Positions 5,846 to 8,008 of a DNA stretch of 8,008 nt are shown in pieces. Made by a program: the position numbers and the translations under genes. The DNA is taken from positions 1 to 8,008 of the forward strand of contig JAEZHS010000158.1 in the NCBI GenBank assembly GCA_023436825.1, given 5' to 3'. Position 1 is the first letter of the stretch, and the number at the start of each line of letters is the position of its first letter. The stretch is from Pseudomonadota bacterium. Its GTDB lineage: Bacteria > Pseudomonadota > Alphaproteobacteria > Reyranellales > Reyranellaceae. The notes beneath the pieces are model-generated. The model was not told the DNA's origin and did no database searches. It saw nothing but the letters and a program-made list of their open reading frames with translations.

Positions 5846-6694
5846 TCACTGGAAGCTGAAGCGCCGGAGCAGGGTGCGGCTGATCAGGACGAAGAACCGG
5901 TCCGCCATCAGCCCGACGATGCCGAGCGTCAGCATGCCGACGAAGATCGAATCGGTCTCCATCCACTGCCGCGAATTGTAGATCAGGTAACCCAGTCCCG
6001 CCTCGGCGGCGATCATCTCGGCGGCGACGACGGTCATGAAGGCGTTCATCAGCGCCATGCGCATGCCGGTCAGCACGTAGGTGAGGGCGCCGGGCAGGGT
6101 CACCAGGAAGAAGATCTGCCGGTTGCTGGCGCCGAGGCAGCGGGCGGCGCGGATCTTGTTCCGCGCCACGGCGCCGACGCCGATCATCGAGCTCAGCAGC
6201 ACGACGAACACCGTCGAGTAGATGATCAGCGAAATCTTGCTGGCCTCGCCCAGCCCGAACCAGACCATGGCGGTGGCGATCCACGCCGTGGGCGCGATGA
6301 AGCGGAAGAAATTGACCAGCGGCCGAAAGAGGTCGGCGACCAGTTGCGAGGATCCCATCGCCAGGCCCGCCAGCGCGCCGATCACGCTGCCGACGGCAAA
6401 GCCGATCAGGATGCGCTGCAGGCTGACCAGGATGTCGGCCTGCAGGCGGCCTTCCTCGATCAGCTCGATGGCCCGCGCCGCGGTCTTGGCCGGGCCGGGA
6501 AACAGCACGGGCGAATCAAAGCGGACGCTGAACAGCTCCCATGCCAGCCCGATCGCGGCGGCGGCGATGGCGTAGCGCAACACCAGCGAGGCGGTGCCGC
6601 TCAGCCGTCTCAGCATCGCGGCCCTGGCGCGCGCCGCGCGGGCGCTGTCGGTCGCGCCGGCCGTCGTGGCCATGGCGTCGGAGCTGGAACTCAC
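5846..6694 (-). CDS. ABC transporter permease, NitT/TauT (SsuC/TauC/NrtB-like) family, first subunit
   Basis: This is a 282-residue inner-membrane permease with about six hydrophobic segments (roughly 37-56, 95-115, 132-147, 154-177, 212-230 and 249-272). The EAA-type loop lies at 182-203 (RAARCLGASNRQIF, then TLPGAL). FPGPAKTAARAIELI (65-79) and FFRFIAPTAWIATAMVWFGLGE (129-150) mirror the matching segments of the other permease. A polar, Ala/Ser/Arg-rich N-terminal tail of about 36 residues precedes the first membrane segment and is absent from the second permease. The GTG start at 6694 sits in a 4-base GTGA overlap with the ATPase stop, typical of coupled translation. A later in-frame ATG (residue 8) is a weaker alternative. 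Together with its paralogue it would form the translocation pore. Confidence 0.9.
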   Translation of the reverse strand: MSSSSDAMATTAGATDSARAARARAAMLRRLSGTASLVLRYAIAAAAIGLAWELFSVRFDSPVLFPGPAKTAARAIELIEEGRLQADILVSLQRILIGFAVGSVIGALAGLAMGSSQLVADLFRPLVNFFRFIAPTAWIATAMVWFGLGEASKISLIIYSTVFVVLLSSMIGVGAVARNKIRAARCLGASNRQIFFLVTLPGALTYVLTGMRMALMNAFMTVVAAEMIAAEAGLGYLIYNSRQWMETDSIFVGMLTLGIVGLMADRFFVLISRTLLRRFSFQ

Positions 6695-7488
6695 TGGTTC
6701 GCCTGCTCGCGTCGCAGGACGCGGGTCACTTCTTCCGAAAGGATCGCGTGGATGCGGTCGTAGAGCTCGCCGAACGCCGGATCGCCGCGGCGGCGCGGCC
6801 GCGGCAGCGGGATCTCGATCTCCTCCTTCAAACCCGATCCCGGACCGGAGCGCATGATGCCGACACGATCGGCCAGGATGATGGCCTCGCCGATGTCATG
6901 GGTGATGAACAGCACCGTGCTCGCGGTGCGCTGCTGGATGGTCGTCAGCTCGTCCTGCAGGATGGCACGTGTCTGGGCATCGAGCGCGGCAAACGGCTCG
7001 TCCATGAGCAGGATCGGACTCTCGCAGACCAGCGCGCGCGCGATCTGGATGCGCTGCTTCATGCCGCCCGAGAGCTGCGAGGGGAACTTGTGGCCCTGCT
7101 TGCCGAGGCCGACGAAGTCGAGCTGCTGCTGCGCCTTCTGCCGTCGTTCGGCCGCCGGCACGCCGGCAAGCTTCAGGCCGAACTCGACGTTCTCCTGCGC
7201 CGTGAGCCAGCCGTAGAGCGAATCGTCCCCCTGGAAGATCACGACCCGGTCGACTCCGGGGGCGGTGACCGGGCGGCCATCGACCGCGAGTGATCCGCCA
7301 TGTGCCTGCTCGAAGCCGGCGAGCAGGTTGAGGGCGGTGGTCTTGCCGCAGCCCGACGGACCCAGCAGGACGTAGAACTCGCCCCGCTCGATGGTCAGGT
7401 CGAGGGCCTTCAGGATCCAGTTCGGCGTGCCCAGGCCGGCGTCGTACCGGAAGTCGACCTGGCGGAAGTCGATATAGGGACCGGCCAC
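6691..7488 (-). CDS. ABC transporter ATP-binding protein, NitT/TauT (SsuB/TauB/NrtD-like) family
   Basis: The 265-residue cytoplasmic ATPase powers the importer and carries every required motif. These are Walker A GPSGCGKTT (43-51, Lys49), the Q-loop glutamine in VVIFQGD (Gln86), the signature LSGGMKQR (139-146), Walker B ILLMDEP (159-165, Glu164) followed by the D-loop AALD, and the switch histidine in THD (His197). The sequence after the Q-loop, DDSLYGWLTAQENVEFGL, is typical of the nitrate/sulfonate/taurine class. The frame is open to 7536, but that start would overlap the binding-protein gene by 38 bases. GTG 7488 lies 10 bases after that gene's stop and keeps the conserved beginning (PYIDFRQVDFRY). 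TTG 7497 is an alternative. The C-terminal 40 residues are Arg/Pro-rich then helical, within the normal range for this family. Confidence 0.92.
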   Translation of the reverse strand: MAGPYIDFRQVDFRYDAGLGTPNWILKALDLTIERGEFYVLLGPSGCGKTTALNLLAGFEQAHGGSLAVDGRPVTAPGVDRVVIFQGDDSLYGWLTAQENVEFGLKLAGVPAAERRQKAQQQLDFVGLGKQGHKFPSQLSGGMKQRIQIARALVCESPILLMDEPFAALDAQTRAILQDELTTIQQRTASTVLFITHDIGEAIILADRVGIMRSGPGSGLKEEIEIPLPRPRRRGDPAFGELYDRIHAILSEEVTRVLRREQANQ

Positions 7489-7498
7489 GCGCGCCAAC

Positions 7499-8008
7499 CT
7501 AGAAGTCGGTGCGCGACGGCGCGTACTTGCGCGCAATGTCGGGGTAGTAGGCCTCGGTCACGAACTTGTCGAGATTGTCGATCTTGAGGTAGCCCTTGTT
7601 GATCGCCCAGGTCAGCATCACCTTGTAGCGGTCGTAGTATTCCTTCTTGGTGTCGAAGACGCAGTCGACGCCGGATACTTGCTGGGCGAAGTCGGCCCTG
7701 TTCAGGCGGAACTTCTTGGCGCACATGTCGATCGCCTCTTCCTTGTTGGCGTTCGTCCAGTCGGTGGCGTCGGCCAGCGAGTTGTAGACGGCGCCGGCGA
7801 GTTCCGGGTTCTGCTTCGCCCAGTCCTCGCGGAAGGCGGTAAACAGCCACTGATTGTAGAGGTTGTCGTCGCTGGCCCAGGCGTAGACCTTGGCGCCCTT
7901 GATGATCTGCGGCAGCTTCGAGAGCCAGGGCTCCCAGCCGAAGAAGCCGTTGAGATCGCCGCGCTGGATGGCGGGGATCCATTCCGCCGGCTGCACGGTG
8001 ATGATCTT
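7499..8008 (-). CDS. ABC transporter substrate-binding protein, NMT1/THI5-like (SsuA/TauA) family, 5' partial
   Basis: The C-terminal 169 residues are visible; the start and signal peptide lie beyond the right edge. The frame is open to base 8008 (KIIT precedes the GTG at 7996, so that GTG is internal). The fragment has the pattern of the second lobe of a NitT/TauT-type periplasmic binding protein: AEWIPAIQRGDLNGFFGWEPWL (8-29), a helical region with DWAKQNPELAGAVYNSL, and a helical C-terminus ending in YAPSRTDF. The aromatic WEPW segment (25-28) is near where ligands are usually held in this family. Two cysteines (fragment residues 96 and 116) could form a disulfide in the periplasm. The family handles nitrate, sulfonates, taurine, pyrimidines and other small molecules, so the ligand is unknown. 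It is the first visible gene of the operon, and its stop lies 10 bases before the ATPase start. Confidence 0.88.
   Translation of the reverse strand, partial: KIITVQPAEWIPAIQRGDLNGFFGWEPWLSKLPQIIKGAKVYAWASDDNLYNQWLFTAFREDWAKQNPELAGAVYNSLADATDWTNANKEEAIDMCAKKFRLNRADFAQQVSGVDCVFDTKKEYYDRYKVMLTWAINKGYLKIDNLDKFVTEAYYPDIARKYAPSRTDF

Larger units (their letters stand above)
2655..8008 (-). other. Probable single operon: NitT/TauT-type ABC importer plus three catabolic genes
   Basis: Seven minus-strand genes follow each other with junctions of +10, -4, +5, -8, -1 (or -7) and +27 bases, in the order binding protein, ATPase, permease, permease, DUF4387, AtuA-like, hydrolase. No gap is large enough for a conventional internal promoter. 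The promoter and any regulator lie beyond the right edge of the window. The layout supports co-transcription and shared function: import of a small compound followed by cytoplasmic processing. Confidence 0.8.

Noticed and set aside
5004..5981. 325-codon plus-strand frame antisense to the permease genes
   Set aside because: Composition is Gln/Glu/Arg/Asp-rich as expected from the reverse of hydrophobic membrane codons, and the opposite strand encodes clear permeases.
5841..6284. N-terminal extension of the second permease in an open frame back to 6284
   Set aside because: The extension lies wholly over the first permease gene in another frame and is Arg/Asp-rich. ATG 5840 gives a normal family length and a 5-base gap.

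Overview
The window reads as a GC-rich chromosomal segment of a proteobacterium, most likely an alphaproteobacterium. The reasons are the strong G/C bias at third codon positions (which creates long antisense open frames), a small DUF1640-type coiled-coil/membrane protein, and a NitT/TauT-family transport operon with accessory catabolic genes. I cannot name the genus from the sequence alone. No rRNA, tRNA, CRISPR array, insertion sequence or phage gene is visible.

Left part (1-2552). Bases 1-82 are non-coding and hold two imperfect copies of a 30-bp motif at a 35-bp period, plus a strong GC hairpin. Next, on the minus strand, is a small DUF1640-like gene (83-337). A 181-bp divergent intergenic region separates it from a plus-strand gene (519-2552) for a secreted DUF4139-family protein with a signal peptide, a Pro/Ala linker and a long C-terminal coiled coil. 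A convergent intergenic region (2553-2654) with a bulged hairpin closes this part.

Right part (2655-8008). Seven minus-strand genes form one tight unit that is transcribed from beyond the right edge. The order is a substrate-binding protein (5' end cut off by the window), an ABC ATPase, two different membrane permeases, a DUF4387 protein, an AtuA-like (DUF1446) protein, and an isochorismatase-fold cysteine hydrolase. Several junctions overlap or abut (GTGA, TAATG, an 8-nt overlap at a TTG start), which points to translational coupling and co-expression.

How the genes may work together. The first four genes make a complete NitT/TauT-type importer for a small, probably negatively charged organic compound, with a likely heterodimeric permease. 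The last three are cytoplasmic and plausibly process the imported compound. The AtuA-like/DUF4387 pair recurs as neighbours elsewhere but has no biochemical role that I know of. The cysteine hydrolase has an intact D-K-C triad and would cleave an amide-like or related bond. The substrate is not deducible here. This importer-plus-AtuA/DUF4387-plus-hydrolase cassette is the best candidate in the window for an undescribed catabolic pathway.
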